Below are positions 1 to 6,500 of a stretch of 18,737 nt of DNA, piece by piece. Origin of the DNA: CAYRGE01 sp964423985 (GTDB taxonomy: Bacteria > Patescibacteriota > Minisyncoccia > Phycocordibacterales > CAYRGE01). Made by a program: the position numbers and the translations under genes. The stretch spans positions 1-18,737 of the forward strand of contig CAYRGE010000008.1 in the NCBI GenBank assembly GCA_964423985.1, in the 5' to 3' direction. Below the pieces are notes generated by a model. The model did not search any database. It had not been told where the DNA came from and was given only the letters and a program-made list of their open reading frames with translations. The stretch's first letter is position 1. The number at the start of each line of letters is the position of its first letter.

Positions 1-2
1 TC

Positions 3-24
3 GTGAATAAAGAAATTTATTCAC
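3..24. repeat. Perfect hairpin downstream of tRNA-Lys
   Basis: A 9-bp perfect inverted repeat (GTGAATAAA / TTTATTCAC) with a 4-base loop lies about 19 bases past the 3' end of tRNA-Lys on the minus strand. It could end the tRNA transcript or guide its processing. No clear U-run can be judged because the window ends here. Confidence 0.5.
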
Positions 25-42
25 TCGGGCAAACACTTCGTG

Positions 43-115
43 TCCGCCCGGCAGGATTCGAACCTGCGACCGTTCGGTTAAGAGCCGACTGCTCTACCAA
101 CTGAGCTACGGGCGG
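43..115 (-). tRNA. tRNA-Lys (anticodon CUU)
   Basis: On the minus strand the sequence folds into a full cloverleaf. The acceptor stem is CCGCCCG paired with CGGGCGG, the D-arm has TAGCTCAGTTGG, and the T-arm is GCAGG-TTCGAAT-CCTGC. The anticodon loop is CTCTTAA, which gives anticodon CUU and so lysine (AAG codons). The discriminator base is A. CCA is not encoded; the next bases are CAC, so CCA must be added after transcription. The top pair of the anticodon stem is a mismatch. Confidence 0.95.
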
Positions 116-214
116 TGTGGCATATTTATTATAAACAATACACAAAGTTAAGTTTTTACAATAAAGCTAACATCATCGCTCAACGAAACTCACATCAATA
201 CTATATCATAAAAG

Positions 215-286
215 AGGCCTGGGCGGGAATTGAACCCGCGCATGTCGGTTTTGCAGACCGAAGCGTTACCACTTCGCCACCAGGCC
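215..286 (-). tRNA. tRNA-Cys (anticodon GCA)
   Basis: Minus-strand cloverleaf with acceptor stem GGCCTGG/CCAGGCC, T-arm GCGGG-TTCAATT-CCCGC and anticodon stem TCGGT/ACCGA around the loop CTGCAAA. The anticodon GCA identifies cysteine. The discriminator is U73, the expected identity base for tRNA-Cys, which fixes the ends. CCA is not encoded. The roughly 100 bases between this gene and tRNA-Lys are AT-rich and carry nothing else that I can recognise. Confidence 0.95.
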
Positions 287-558
287 CTACTAAATTATTG
301 TAATACAAAACATATACAATTATCAAGTTTTCAAAAAACTAGACTAATCCCACCCCACCATAACCACTGTACTCTTTGTGGCGTTTTTTGTCTACAAATT
401 GTTTTGCAATGACTAACTGATGATTCCTTTATTATGTACACACCACTCAAACACAATCCTCTTTTAAAAAACATTTAAAAAAACTCTTTGTATTACAAGT
501 TATGTTACAAGAGAACAATTCTAGCTTAAAACAAGTCAACCATACCACAAAATCCACA
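287..558. other. AT-rich intergenic stretch, nothing recognised
   Basis: This spacer lies between tRNA-Cys and the 3' end of rbfA. I see no convincing open frame, RNA fold or repeat on either strand. The minus strand just past the rbfA stop has T-rich patches but no clear terminator stem. Confidence 0.5.
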
Positions 559-873
559 TTATCTTGTAAGTTCGTCAATCCTTTGTCTGTTTTTTTCACC
601 ACCATCAATCAATATATCTATTGTTGGAATACGCCTTGAATTGTTTTTTTGTATATATTTACGAATGTCTGTCCTTTTTCGTCTTAAAAAAGATAGTGTT
701 TGTTCCTCTTTGTCTTCAGGTAAAATCGTAACAAAAACAACAGCTCGTTTTGAATCAGATGAAATTTCACACCTTGTAACAGTTATAAGAGGGAAATGAT
801 TTGCTTCTTCGGTCAAAAACTGAGCGGTAAGTCTGTGTATCGCCCCAGTAAATCTTTCTTTGTTTATGGTCAT
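559..873 (-). CDS. rbfA: Ribosome-binding factor A
   Basis: RbfA is a small KH-like protein that binds the immature 30S subunit and helps 16S rRNA 5'-end maturation. The 104-residue product is near the usual family length (about 110-130). It shows the expected layout: an N-terminal helix, the strand block around 'FPLITVTRCEISSDSKRAVVFV', a middle helix rich in Arg/Lys, and the late 'IPTIDILIDGG' strand, which corresponds to the P-x-(I/L)-x-F-x-x-D region of RbfA. The gene starts only 6 bases after the infB stop on the same strand, the classical infB-rbfA pairing, so co-transcription is very likely. There is no Shine-Dalgarno motif before its ATG, which suggests translational coupling or an SD-independent start. 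The stop codon is TAA. Confidence 0.85.
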   Translation of the reverse strand: MTINKERFTGAIHRLTAQFLTEEANHFPLITVTRCEISSDSKRAVVFVTILPEDKEEQTLSFLRRKRTDIRKYIQKNNSRRIPTIDILIDGGEKNRQRIDELTR

Positions 874-879
874 ATAATT

Positions 880-2391
880 TTAGTCTTTACTTACGAATAA
901 TTCAATTATATCACCCTCAACTATGTTTATTTTAGATTCAACCATTGCTCCAAATTCTCCACCTGATGTAACCTTTTCGGTAGGAATTTTTCTTTGCTGT
1001 AATTCAATAATTCTTCCTTCTCCAATTTCATTTTCTCTTCTAATGACCTTGAAGGTAGCTTTATTTAAAAGCAATCCGTCAACAACCCTACCTCCAATGA
1101 TGTGCTTACCTTTGTCTTTGCTAAATATTCGCACAATATCTGCACGCCCTTGTGTTTCTTCCTTCATTTCTTTAGGGATTCGTTTTTTAAACTCCTCTGT
1201 GAGCCATTCCGTAAGTTTGTATATAATGTCAAATGTTTTTACAACAACATCTGTGCGATCAATAATTTGTTCTGCGCGTTTACCTGTCTTTACATTAAAA
1301 CCCACAATAATAGTGCCTTCAAAGCTCGAAGCTATTTTAAGGTCATTTTCGGAAATATCACCAGAGCCAGATTGTATTATTTTAAAACTAATACAATCAA
1401 TCTTTATGTTGTTTATCTCCCCTAAAACAGCCTCGAGTGTACCGTCAGTGTCTGTTTTAACAAGAAGTGGTATCACAACAACACCATCAGCGGTGTTTGT
1501 AGTTCTGCCTACTGCTGTTGTACAATTATTATTTTTACCGTATTTAGCAGATAGCATCTCAGCCTCTTTTTTGTTTGTTGTTGTAAAAAAATATTCTCCA
1601 GCCGTAGGAATTTTATTAAAACCTGTAATAGCGATAGGCATAGATAATGATGCCTTATCAGTTAATGTTCTGGTGTGTGTTTCAATTGCACGAACAGGAG
1701 AATAGCAGTCCCCTGCAACAACAAACATTCCTTTTTCAAGTGTACCATTCTTGATAACAAGTGTTGCTATAATACCCTTTTTAGAATCAACACAAGATTC
1801 AATCACTATCCCTTCTGCCAACACACTTGGGTCACCCATTAACTCTTCAACTTCTGCTACAAGTAAAATCATTTCTATTAATTCCCCTATTCCCTCTCCA
1901 GTCTTTGATGAAACAGCAACCCATGGAATATTTCCCCCCAACCCCTCAAGATAAACTTCATTTTCTAGTAAGCTGTTTTTTGCACGCTCAATATCAGCAT
2001 CTGGTTTATCTATTTTTGTTATTGCAACGATGTATGGTATTTCTGCTTTTTTAATAACAGAAAGTGCCTCTTTTGTTTGTTCACGGACGCCATCTTCAGC
2101 AGACACAACAAGTACAACAATATCGGCAGCATCTGCTCCACACGCTCTCATTCCAGAAAATGCAGCATGCCCAGGTGTATCCAGAAAAGTGATACTCTTT
2201 TTTTCTTTTTCTTTTGTTGTGTACAAAACTTCATATGCTGATAGTTTTTGAGTTATACCACCAGATTCCCCTTCTACAATATTTGTTTTGCGCACATAAT
2301 CAAGAAATGTTGATTTGCCATGATCAACATGCCCCATAACCGCTATTATTGGGGGTCGTTCTATTATGTTGTTGTCTTCTTTTTTTACCAT
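880..2391 (-). CDS. infB: Translation initiation factor IF-2, short form
   Basis: IF-2 is the GTPase that brings initiator fMet-tRNA to the 30S subunit and promotes 50S joining. The G domain begins almost at the N-terminus: G1 GHVDHGKST at residues 20-28, G2 GGITQ at 44-48, G3 DTPGH at 71-75, G4 TKID at 125-128, and G5 SSKTG at 161-165. Domain II, the 'SGSGDISENDL' domain III and the C-terminal fMet-tRNA-binding barrel follow, so the C-terminus is complete. At 503 residues it is far shorter than the roughly 890 of E. coli because the long N-terminal region is absent, as in many minimal genomes. Oddities: the His that normally follows GGITQ is Lys, and the G4 motif is TKID instead of NKID. No Shine-Dalgarno is seen (the start is preceded by AAAATATAT). 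It is the first gene of the infB-rbfA pair; nusA is not next to it. Confidence 0.97.
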   Translation of the reverse strand: MVKKEDNNIIERPPIIAVMGHVDHGKSTFLDYVRKTNIVEGESGGITQKLSAYEVLYTTKEKEKKSITFLDTPGHAAFSGMRACGADAADIVVLVVSAEDGVREQTKEALSVIKKAEIPYIVAITKIDKPDADIERAKNSLLENEVYLEGLGGNIPWVAVSSKTGEGIGELIEMILLVAEVEELMGDPSVLAEGIVIESCVDSKKGIIATLVIKNGTLEKGMFVVAGDCYSPVRAIETHTRTLTDKASLSMPIAITGFNKIPTAGEYFFTTTNKKEAEMLSAKYGKNNNCTTAVGRTTNTADGVVVIPLLVKTDTDGTLEAVLGEINNIKIDCISFKIIQSGSGDISENDLKIASSFEGTIIVGFNVKTGKRAEQIIDRTDVVVKTFDIIYKLTEWLTEEFKKRIPKEMKEETQGRADIVRIFSKDKGKHIIGGRVVDGLLLNKATFKVIRRENEIGEGRIIELQQRKIPTEKVTSGGEFGAMVESKINIVEGDIIELFVSKD

Positions 2392-2497
2392 ATATATTTT
2401 AGTTAGCTTTTGTTATTACAAGTTTTTGTAATTTTGTATTGATGTTAAATATTTTAAGCAGTTAAACACAACTAATTTGTGATGATTTTAAAGACTC

Positions 2498-2980
2498 TTA
2501 ATCCTCTTTATTGCCTCTAATCCTTTTTATTGCCTCTAATTCTTCATCACTTAACTTATGTTCAGATGAAAAGTTCTTTACTGGCTTGCCAAAAATACTC
2601 ATTCTGTCTCTTGAATGAAGTGTTGAAATTATCACACCATCTCCATCTTCGCTCAATATTGCTGTTGTAAAACTTTGACCTCCGCCAGAACTTTTAAACG
2701 GATTATATCTAATTGTCTCTATTTTTTGTACGCTTTTTTTTAATCTATTTTCTACTTTTTTAAGATATTCATCTACTGTATTGCGTGCTGTATTTAGAAC
2801 AGAAACCTCTTTCTGTAACAAAACAATAGTTCCTTCAAGTGTTTCTGTTTTTTTACCTCTTAAAAACTTCTTTAATTTAAGGTTTTGCATTACCACAAGA
2901 ATAGTTAGTATCAAAATAAATACAAACAACACTACATCAATAATACTTAAACCAAGCTTAGTTATAGTTATGACCTCCAT
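2498..2980 (-). CDS. DUF4446 family membrane protein
   Basis: This 160-residue protein has one hydrophobic segment at about residues 10-32, then a Lys/Glu-rich stretch likely to form a coiled coil (about 35-88), then a compact C-terminal domain. The motif 'RYNPFKSSGGGQSF', followed by 'DGDGVIISTLHSRD' and 'GKPVKN', is the hallmark of DUF4446 proteins of Firmicutes and CPR bacteria. Their function is unknown, so none is assigned. The orientation is probably an N-terminal anchor with a cytoplasmic domain. It lies between glyS and infB on the same strand, about 100 bases before infB. The very end is unusual: the last codons are made by a 19-base tandem duplication (2503-2540), so the final residues IRGNKED are read in a different frame from the first copy. 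No Shine-Dalgarno is visible. Confidence 0.8.
   Translation of the reverse strand: MEVITITKLGLSIIDVVLFVFILILTILVVMQNLKLKKFLRGKKTETLEGTIVLLQKEVSVLNTARNTVDEYLKKVENRLKKSVQKIETIRYNPFKSSGGGQSFTTAILSEDGDGVIISTLHSRDRMSIFGKPVKNFSSEHKLSDEELEAIKRIRGNKED
2503..2540. repeat. 19-base tandem duplication at the end of the DUF4446 gene
   Basis: Two adjacent 19-base copies (2503-2521 and 2522-2540) differ at a single base. Because 19 is not a multiple of three, the second copy is read in another frame and supplies a new C-terminus and stop codon. Confidence 0.9.
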
Positions 2981-3056
2981 ATAGTTTAGAATTATATATC
3001 ACAATTAGGTTTTTTACAATTTTTTGCAACAAGAATTGAGTCAAGAAGTATAATAA

Positions 3057-3096
3057 TTTAGTGCCGTATTGTTTTTTAATAAAATACAGCACTAAA
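3057..3096 (-). terminator. Terminator-like hairpin after glyS
   Basis: Two 14-base arms (3057-3070 and 3083-3096) are complementary around a 12-base A/T loop. In minus-strand RNA the only non-Watson-Crick pair is G·U, while plus-strand RNA would have a C·A mismatch, so the fold is suited to the glyS transcript. The tail is U-rich but broken (TTATTATACTT), so termination may be partial, with some read-through into the DUF4446 gene. Confidence 0.6.
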
Positions 3097-3125
3097 ACAC
3101 ACTAACGACACTATTTTGTTAAAAT

Positions 3126-4484
3126 TTATTTATCTGCCAAATAATTTAATAAATTTGAAATAGAAATCCTTGCTTGCTCTCCTGAATCACGGCTACGAAC
3201 CGTTACGCTCTGATCTTCTATGGTTTCAAAATCTATGGTCACACAAAAAGGTGTGCCAATTTCATCTTGTCTTCTATATCGTTTACCAATATTCCCATTA
3301 TTGTCAAATTCACAACGCATTTCACGCGATAGAACACCAAAGACTTCCTCGGCTTTTTCAACAAGTTCTTTTTTATTTTTTAATAAAGGGAATACAGCAA
3401 CTTTTACTGGAGCAAGTTGTGCTGGAAAACGCATTACAGTGCGTGGTCCATTACCCAAAACATCTTCATCGTAAAATTCTGACAAAACAGCAAGAAAGGT
3501 TCTATCTAGTCCAACCGAGGTTTCAACAACATGTGGAATATGTCGCTCGTTTGACACTGGGTCAGTATATGTCATATCAACTCCAGAGTATTTTTGATGT
3601 TGAGAAAGATCGTAATTACCACGAGCGTGTATTCCTTCAAGCTCCTTAAATCCAAATGGATAATTATATTCTATGTCCCACGCCGCTTTGGCATAAAATA
3701 CCAAATTTTCATGTTCGTGCCATCGTAGGTTTTTTTTATTAAAACCAAGCTCAGTATAATATTTCCATCGCTTCTCTCTCCACTCTTCATAAATACTCAT
3801 TTCTTTGTCTGGGGAAGTAAACATCTGCATCTCCATTTGCTCGAATTCACGCTTTCTAAAAATATACTGCCGTGGAGATATTTCATTTCTAAATGCCTTG
3901 CCGATTTGAGCAACACCAAAAGGAATTTTTACACGAGTACTATTGACTACATTTTTAAAATTTATATAAATACCCTGACAAGTTTCTCCGCGAAGATGCA
4001 CTGGCTGTTTTCCCCAGTCTTCGGAAAAATTTCCTAAATTACTTTGCACTAATAAATTAATATGGCGAACTTCACCAAAATCTTTCTTTTTACAAACAGG
4101 GCAAATTAAGGCATGTTTGTGTTGATTGAACAACTCATTAATCTCCTTGGTTGTCATATTTTCATCTGCAAATACATCAACTTCCTCTAGAATATGATCT
4201 GCGCGCGAACGCGTATTGCATTTTTTACATTCAACCAATGGATCCGAAAAACCACTAGTATGCCCTGACGCTTCCCATACTTTTGGGTGTGTTACTATCG
4301 CTGAATCTAACCCCACTATATTTCGCTCTTTTTGTACCATTGTTTTCCACCATATCGCTTTTATATTATTAGCCAACTCTACTCCATATGGTCCATAGTC
4401 ATATGAACCAACAAAACCTCCATAAATTTCTGATCCTGAAAAAACAAAACCTCTGCGTTTTGCAAGTGAAATAATTTTTTCCAT
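3126..4484 (-). CDS. glyS: Glycyl-tRNA synthetase, dimeric class II type
   Basis: The enzyme charges tRNA-Gly with glycine using ATP. The product is of the single-chain alpha2 type (GlyQS), not the alpha/beta heterotetramer. Visible parts are the N-terminal 'GFVFSGSEIYGG...YGPYG' motif typical of this family; a Cys-rich insertion with CKKC and CPVC pairs, probably a zinc site; the class II motif 2 at 'FRNEISPRQ...REFEQMEMQ'; motif 3 at 'VETSVGLDRTFLAVL'; and a C-terminal anticodon-binding domain with 'QLAPVKVAVFPL' and 'YRRQDEIGTPFCVTID'. I choose the ATG at 4484 (452 residues). An upstream ATG at 4502 would add six codons, but those contain AGGAG placed 5 bases before 4484, a good Shine-Dalgarno and nearly the only one in this window. 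The gene is probably its own transcription unit, ending at the hairpin at 3057-3096. Confidence 0.95.
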   Translation of the reverse strand: MEKIISLAKRRGFVFSGSEIYGGFVGSYDYGPYGVELANNIKAIWWKTMVQKERNIVGLDSAIVTHPKVWEASGHTSGFSDPLVECKKCNTRSRADHILEEVDVFADENMTTKEINELFNQHKHALICPVCKKKDFGEVRHINLLVQSNLGNFSEDWGKQPVHLRGETCQGIYINFKNVVNSTRVKIPFGVAQIGKAFRNEISPRQYIFRKREFEQMEMQMFTSPDKEMSIYEEWREKRWKYYTELGFNKKNLRWHEHENLVFYAKAAWDIEYNYPFGFKELEGIHARGNYDLSQHQKYSGVDMTYTDPVSNERHIPHVVETSVGLDRTFLAVLSEFYDEDVLGNGPRTVMRFPAQLAPVKVAVFPLLKNKKELVEKAEEVFGVLSREMRCEFDNNGNIGKRYRRQDEIGTPFCVTIDFETIEDQSVTVRSRDSGEQARISISNLLNYLADK

Positions 4485-4690
4485 TTTATCTCCTGTCTGC
4501 ATAATTAAGAATTTATCAAATAATTTTTAATGTTAACCTAAATAACACAACCAATAACAACAAGATTCTAGATATAGATAATAGTATCACAAACAATTCT
4601 TTTATCCTTAAAAACCCTTGAATTATTTAATTTTAAAAAAGCACCACCAAAAGACGCATACCACTGCTTTCATAATCTCTAAAATACCCC
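4485..4690. other. Intergenic region between glyS and the orphan cassette
   Basis: The starts of glyS (minus) and of the 4831 gene (plus) face away from each other across about 330 bases. The left two-thirds are A/T-rich without a recognisable gene and should hold the glyS promoter, but I see no convincing -35/-10 pair. The right third carries the promoter, palindrome and leader described separately. Confidence 0.5.
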
Positions 4691-4699
4691 ACACACCAC

Positions 4700-4727
4700 T
4701 TGACATAACTAACAATAGTGTCATACT
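4700..4727 (+). promoter_or_regulatory. Probable sigma70 promoter of the 4831 gene
   Basis: A perfect -35 hexamer TTGACA (4700-4705) is followed after 16 bases by a weaker -10, CATACT (4722-4727). A start near 4734 would lie inside the adjoining palindrome and leave a leader of about 95 bases before the ATG at 4831. Confidence 0.55.
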
Positions 4728-4728
4728 T

Positions 4729-4746
4729 ATATAAAGTTCTTTATAT
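4729..4746. promoter_or_regulatory. Operator-like palindrome over the transcription start
   Basis: A perfect dyad with 8-base arms, ATATAAAG and CTTTATAT, is separated by TT. It begins two bases after the -10 box and covers the expected start site. This is a classic repressor-operator position, though a small 5' hairpin in the mRNA is also possible. No regulator gene is adjacent. Confidence 0.45.
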
Positions 4747-4760
4747 GTTTAGAGGGAAAG

Positions 4761-4799
4761 ATGAGCATCATGTTATTTGGGTGCTACAAGGCTATTTAA
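4761..4799 (+). CDS. Possible 12-codon leader peptide
   Basis: A short frame, MSIMLFGCYKAI, starts with ATG at 4761 and ends with TAA at 4797-4799. It is preceded by AGAGGG four bases upstream of the ATG, a better ribosome site than most real genes here have. It sits in the leader of the 4831 gene. Its last codons overlap a 7-bp hairpin (GCTATTT / AAATAGC, 4791-4807), so ribosome position could influence that fold, as in attenuators or uORF-controlled genes. It does not contain a run of one amino acid, so an amino-acid sensing role is not evident. It may be chance. Confidence 0.3.
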   Translation: MSIMLFGCYKAI

Positions 4800-4830
4800 A
4801 AAATAGCTAAAAACACTGGAAAGGTTTAAA

Positions 4831-5460
4831 ATGAACAGAAAATACAAAGTCGCAACATCTATTTTGGGTGCTGATTTTATTACACCCAAGCAGGTCAGCA
4901 AGTGCTTGGGGTTGGTATACACCCAAGAACAGGAAGAGAGCCTTCTATTGTCTATGCCAGACAGGGCTTTGCTAAAATCACTAAAAATGTATAACTTCTA
5001 TTTGGCACCAACACCAAATAAGGAATTGAATTTTTTTGGCGTAAACAACCTCAACAACTCTGGTTTTATTGAGTGTGGTTTTATAAATGGTGATTTTGCA
5101 AACAATGACATTATCATGCCGTGTCAATGGATGGCTCTATACAAGGGAGCTTTCCCGGGGTCATCCAATAAAAGCTGGGATAAGCAAAAGATAACTGGGG
5201 ATGCATACATACCCAATGCAACAGAACTGAGCTATTTATTGCAAGTGTATGCATCAGTTCGTTGTATACACATACTAAAAGACGATGAGGGATTGAGAAC
5301 ATCTTCGGTTGATGAGGATAAGAACCATGTGTGTGTTGCACACCCAGTGGGATGTAAGCCAAAAATTAGCGTGGTCTGGAAAGATTACCCGATTGAGAAC
5401 ATAGGCGTATCTTGTGTTTTCAAGTTTACACGCAATTTTCAGCCAGTTTTTCTATTTTAA
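4831..5460 (+). CDS. Orphan 209-residue protein, possible DGR-target-like paralog
   Basis: I cannot assign a function. The 209-residue product has no signal peptide, no membrane segment and no enzyme motif I recognise. It starts with ATG after GGAAAGG, six bases away, one of the few good ribosome sites in the window. The central part holds 'WMALYKGAFPGSSNKSWDKQ' followed by 'YIPNATELSYLLQVYASVR'. The C-terminal part has 'LRTSSVDEDKNHV' and ends with 'NIGVSCVFKFTRNF'. From memory, unverified, this layout (W..G.FPGS..K.W..Q, PNA.E, RTSS.D, GV...KF) occurs in multi-copy proteins of Parcubacteria whose variable C-termini resemble targets of diversity-generating retroelements. No reverse transcriptase is present here. 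The gene is flanked by its own promoter and terminator, runs against its neighbours, and appears somewhat richer in G+C than they are, all suggesting an inserted cassette. Confidence 0.75.
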   Translation: MNRKYKVATSILGADFITPKQVSKCLGLVYTQEQEESLLLSMPDRALLKSLKMYNFYLAPTPNKELNFFGVNNLNNSGFIECGFINGDFANNDIIMPCQWMALYKGAFPGSSNKSWDKQKITGDAYIPNATELSYLLQVYASVRCIHILKDDEGLRTSSVDEDKNHVCVAHPVGCKPKISVVWKDYPIENIGVSCVFKFTRNFQPVFLF

Positions 5461-5470
5461 ACTCTAACAC

Positions 5471-5507
5471 CAAGACCTCAGTCATCTTTGACTGAGGTCT
5501 TTTTTTA
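5471..5507 (+). terminator. Strong rho-independent terminator of the 4831 gene
   Basis: A 12-bp perfect stem (AGACCTCAGTCA paired with TGACTGAGGTCT) with loop TCTT is followed by an unbroken run of T's. It begins 12 bases after the stop codon and is by far the clearest intrinsic terminator in the window. Confidence 0.95.
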
Positions 5508-5666
5508 AATATATCTTTTATTTGATGTTTTGCGGACACACTAACTGATTTTGCACTGCAAGTGTTTTTATTTTACTGTTTTGTCAAAATGTTTTTTAAA
5601 AAATTAAAAAAGTTGAGAAAATTATCTTCTAAACCTTGCTTTCTGGTGCTTTAGTTAATTACACTA

Positions 5667-5675
5667 TGGTATTAT
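5667..5675 (+). promoter_or_regulatory. Possible extended -10 promoter of the zinc-ribbon gene
   Basis: TGGTATTAT matches an extended -10 (TGn before TATTAT), about 40 bases before the GTG start at 5715. No good -35 hexamer is seen, which extended -10 promoters can tolerate. Confidence 0.35.
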
Positions 5676-5714
5676 TGTTTTTATTAAGAGTTTCTATTTT
5701 TTTATTTATTATCT

Positions 5715-5990
5715 GTGAAAAAAACATCTAAACCATATCACCTCACCCTTTACTGTAAGTGTGGAGTAAAATTAGTTAGATACAGAAAAGGGAGTGGTAG
5801 AAAACTGGTGAAAATTCACTCCAATAGAGTAGTTTCTGATTTTTTTAATCTTTTTATAAACAAACACAAAGAAAATACCCCTATTTTTTGCAGTAGTTGC
5901 AAAAACCGAATTGCTACTGTTAAAAGAATTAATGGAAAATTCGTAAATAAGCTTAATCAAGGACAGGTTGGTCTAATCAGAAAAAAATAG
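5715..5990 (+). CDS. Small zinc-ribbon protein, function unknown
   Basis: A 91-residue basic protein starting with GTG. Four cysteines, C14-x-C16 and C59-x2-C62, form a likely zinc ribbon whose two knuckles are separated by about 42 residues. Between them lies 'RYRKGSGRKLVKIHSNRV', rich in Arg/Lys and suited to nucleic-acid binding. The tail 'GKFVNKLNQGQVGLIRKK' is distinctive, and I recall similar small proteins ending in KLNQGQ-type motifs in other bacteria, but with no known function. No Shine-Dalgarno precedes the GTG. It lies on the plus strand after the 4831 cassette but past that gene's terminator, so it needs its own promoter. The coding frame is supported by the intact Cys pairs. The exact start is uncertain. 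Confidence 0.65.
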   Translation: MKKTSKPYHLTLYCKCGVKLVRYRKGSGRKLVKIHSNRVVSDFFNLFINKHKENTPIFCSSCKNRIATVKRINGKFVNKLNQGQVGLIRKK

Positions 5991-6287
5991 AAAACGAGTA
6001 CGCCAAGTACCAATAAAAACAACCCAAAGAGGCAAAGGAAGATTTATTTTTACGGTTCGCTACTATAGCGATAAGTCGTCCGTACGCTCGCCAATGAGAA
6101 ACACCTCACACTGGACTGCTCATACTTCGCCAATATCTACTAGGTGTTCTTGTAGATTGCTTCCTTGTTTTTAGCCGACTCCTGTATCTTGCAGAAATTA
6201 TCTTTTTAACTTCGCGCTTAGAGAGTTGGAGGTTTTGGTTTAAGAACAAGAAAACCGACCGAACAGAAATAAATTTTCTTTTAATGA
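5991..6287. other. GC-richer block without intact genes
   Basis: This block is visibly richer in G+C than the flanking genes (by eye; not computed) and has no full-length frame. It contains small inverted repeats, such as CGCTA/TAGCG around 6059-6071 and GGTTTT/AAAACC at 6231-6256. On the minus strand a 47-codon open stretch (6106-6249, from a TTG) reads as a basic helical peptide containing 'LQLSKREVKKIISARYR'. It may be the remnant of an inserted gene or a structured RNA; the evidence does not decide. It does not match the conserved cores of tmRNA, RNase P RNA or SRP RNA. Confidence 0.4.
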
Positions 6288-6500
6288 TTAAAGCAATTTA
6301 ACAACTTCTTCAATATAAGATACATTTAGTTCATGTTCTATTTTGGGGATAATAATATCAGAAATTTCATCCTCTAGCTCACCGTAGATAATAGTTTGTT
6401 TTTTAGCTTGATGTTTTGTACTAAGTTTTTTTACCACATCATTAACAAAAGGATTACCTAGTAAATCAATCAGAGCTTTTTTGTTTCTCCATCTTCTCAA
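6288..6500 (-). pseudogene. Small alpha/beta hydrolase, C-terminal part after a frameshift
   Basis: A 70-residue frame reading from a TTG that overlaps the stop of the upstream hydrolase frame (TTGA). It contains 'KKALIDLLGNPFVNDVVKKL', then 'QTIIYGELEDEISD', the strand-loop where such hydrolases place their acidic residue, and 'IEHELNVSYIEEV', where His56 fits the catalytic histidine. It therefore completes the fold begun by the neighbouring frame at 6497-6769. Together they make about 160 residues, a normal size for the RBBP9/YdeN-like small serine hydrolases. One missing base just before the TGA would join them. It could be a sequencing error, real decay, or coupled translation of two half-proteins. 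No promoter or ribosome site of its own is seen. Confidence 0.6.

Noticed and set aside
115..412. Short plus-strand frames over tRNA-Cys
   Set aside because: They overlap the tRNA gene, have no ribosome site and encode peptides typical of tRNA read-through.
923..1705. Long plus-strand open frame antisense to infB
   Set aside because: It lies wholly inside the conserved infB gene and its product is a low-complexity Ser/Phe/Leu-rich shadow without motifs.
3170..3649. Plus-strand frame of 159 codons opposite glyS
   Set aside because: It is antisense to the conserved anticodon-binding and motif 3 region of glyS, has a composition typical of a shadow frame, and has no ribosome site.
4485..4502. 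Upstream ATG start for glyS
   Set aside because: The extra codons contain the Shine-Dalgarno for the next ATG, and family members start at the MEKI-like position.
5991..6287. tmRNA, RNase P RNA or SRP RNA
   Set aside because: I looked for the conserved cores on both strands (T-arm with tag reading frame, GAGGAAAGTCC region, GGAAG/AGCAG tetraloop region) and did not find them.
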